Positions 21,008 through 21,192 of a DNA stretch of 21,192 bases are shown in pieces (the stretch's first letter is position 1; the number at the start of each line of letters is the position of its first letter). The position numbers were made by a program, and so were the translations under genes. The DNA comes from Kerstersia similis (GTDB lineage: Bacteria; Pseudomonadota; Gammaproteobacteria; Burkholderiales; Burkholderiaceae_B). The DNA is taken from assembly GCF_965139615.1 (NCBI RefSeq), contig NZ_CBCSIQ010000039.1, positions 1 to 21,192 of the forward strand. The letters are read 5' to 3'. The notes beneath the pieces are model-generated. The model made no database searches. It worked only from the letters and a program-made list of their open reading frames with translations, and was not told the DNA's origin.

Positions 21008-21049
21008 TCCGCATCGACCACATCTGGCTGGGTGTGGAACCGGTGGACA
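21004..21049 (+). pseudogene. tnpB: IS66 tnpB, 5' fragment interrupted by insertion
   Basis: Fifteen codons reading MIRIDHIWLGVEPVD are the conserved start of IS66 TnpB. The next base runs into the terminal repeat of another IS66-type element at 21050. Only the 5' fragment is visible. Confidence 0.82.
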
Positions 21050-21192
21050 GTAAGCGCCCGGCGAACCCACCTTGACGAACGGCCGCGTTAGCGGCCGTTG
21101 TCTTTCAGTCCGTTCTCTCCGGCTGCCAGCGATGCGGCAGCAGTTCTCCGATCCGGCCATTGTGCAGCGTCGGCAACCGAGTAAGCACGTCC
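21050..21192 (-). mobile_element. Second IS66-family element, terminal part
   Basis: The terminal repeat GTAAGCGCCCGGCGAACC, continuing CACCTTGACGAACGG (21050-21082), is in the same reading direction as the repeat at 20524. The tnpC 3' end on the minus strand shows that this is the downstream end of an element pointing left. A 9-bp hairpin AACGGCCGC(GTTA)GCGGCCGTT (21078-21099) lies between tnpC and the end. The rest is outside the window. Confidence 0.8.
21105..21192 (-). CDS. tnpC: IS66 transposase TnpC, C-terminal fragment at window edge
   Basis: The last 28 codons of a tnpC gene read DVLTRLPTLHNGRIGELLPH then RWQPERTD and a TGA stop (21105-21107). LPT...(I/G)ELLPHRW is the standard C-terminus of IS66 transposases. 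The gene is cut by the window edge, not by a lesion. Confidence 0.85.
   Translation of the reverse strand, partial: DVLTRLPTLHNGRIGELLPHRWQPERTD

Larger units (their letters stand above)
20524..21049 (+). mobile_element. IS66-family element, left part
   Basis: The left terminal repeat is GTAACCGTCCGGTGAAGG, continuing CACCTTGAACGG (20524-20553). It is followed by tnpA and the first 15 codons of tnpB. The element is interrupted at 21049/21050 by the end of a second IS66-type element. Its remaining part (tnpB, tnpC, right end) should continue beyond the window. Confidence 0.8.
10383..21192. mobile_element. Integrative mobilizable island with IncP-type oriT (right end not in window)
   Basis: The left border is the tRNA-derived site at 10383-10427, next to a tyrosine integrase. 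The island carries a nuclease/membrane protein cassette, toxin-antitoxin genes, trbJ-trbK-trbL, an IncP-like oriT, two KorB operator matches, further cargo and IS66 elements. No relaxase, coupling protein, trbB-E, trbF-I or replication gene is visible, so it is not self-transmissible on this evidence. The right attachment site, which should restore an intact tRNA-Ala, lies beyond 21192, so part of the island is unseen. Confidence 0.75.

Overview
The window looks like a chromosomal segment of a betaproteobacterium, probably Alcaligenaceae (an Achromobacter/Alcaligenes/Bordetella relative). This rests on the high GC, the MetNIQ and AspD protein types, and the IncP-like conjugation sequences. The genus is an inference. 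It splits into a chromosomal part (1 to about 10382) and a mobile island that starts at a tRNA-derived attachment site (10383-10427) and runs past the right edge.

Chromosomal part. On the minus strand metN-metI-metQ and an FMN-dependent monooxygenase of the NtaA/SnaA/DszA family form one operon for uptake, and probably oxidation, of a sulfur- or nitrogen-containing organic compound. A TauE/SafE-type sulfite/organosulfonate exporter and a small unknown protein are divergently transcribed. Next comes a broken aspD (aspartate 4-decarboxylase), fused at its 5' side to a truncated IS256-family element whose transposase has lost a catalytic Asp. That element abuts an IS3 orfA remnant. A periplasmic HAD phosphatase and a strong hairpin terminator close the chromosomal side.

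Island. The 3' half of a tRNA gene, best read as tRNA-Ala(CGC), abuts a tyrosine integrase. Cargo follows: an AT-rich two-gene cassette (PD-(D/E)xK-like nuclease plus membrane-anchored partner), a HigA-type antitoxin with small coupled ORFs, and a ParDE toxin-antitoxin pair. A minus-strand block then encodes only three subunits of an IncP-type mating apparatus, TrbJ, TrbK and TrbL. Beyond it lie an orphan FitA-type antitoxin, a near-copy of the RP4/RK2 (IncP) oriT, a helically phased AATCG repeat array, a lipoprotein gene and an AT-rich unknown gene. The right end holds nested IS66-family elements.

Interpretation. Two exact matches to the 13-bp IncP KorB operator (TTTAGCSGCTAAA) sit in the 5' end of trbJ and just upstream of the lipoprotein gene. 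IncP oriT, KorB operators and an isolated trbJKL set, with no relaxase, no coupling protein and no other mating genes in view, suggest an integrative mobilizable satellite of IncP plasmids. It would use a helper plasmid for transfer, swap in its own mating subunits and exclusion lipoprotein, and sense the helper through KorB. This is analogous to SGI1 and IncC plasmids. It is my main candidate for an undescribed system and is inferred from sequence only.
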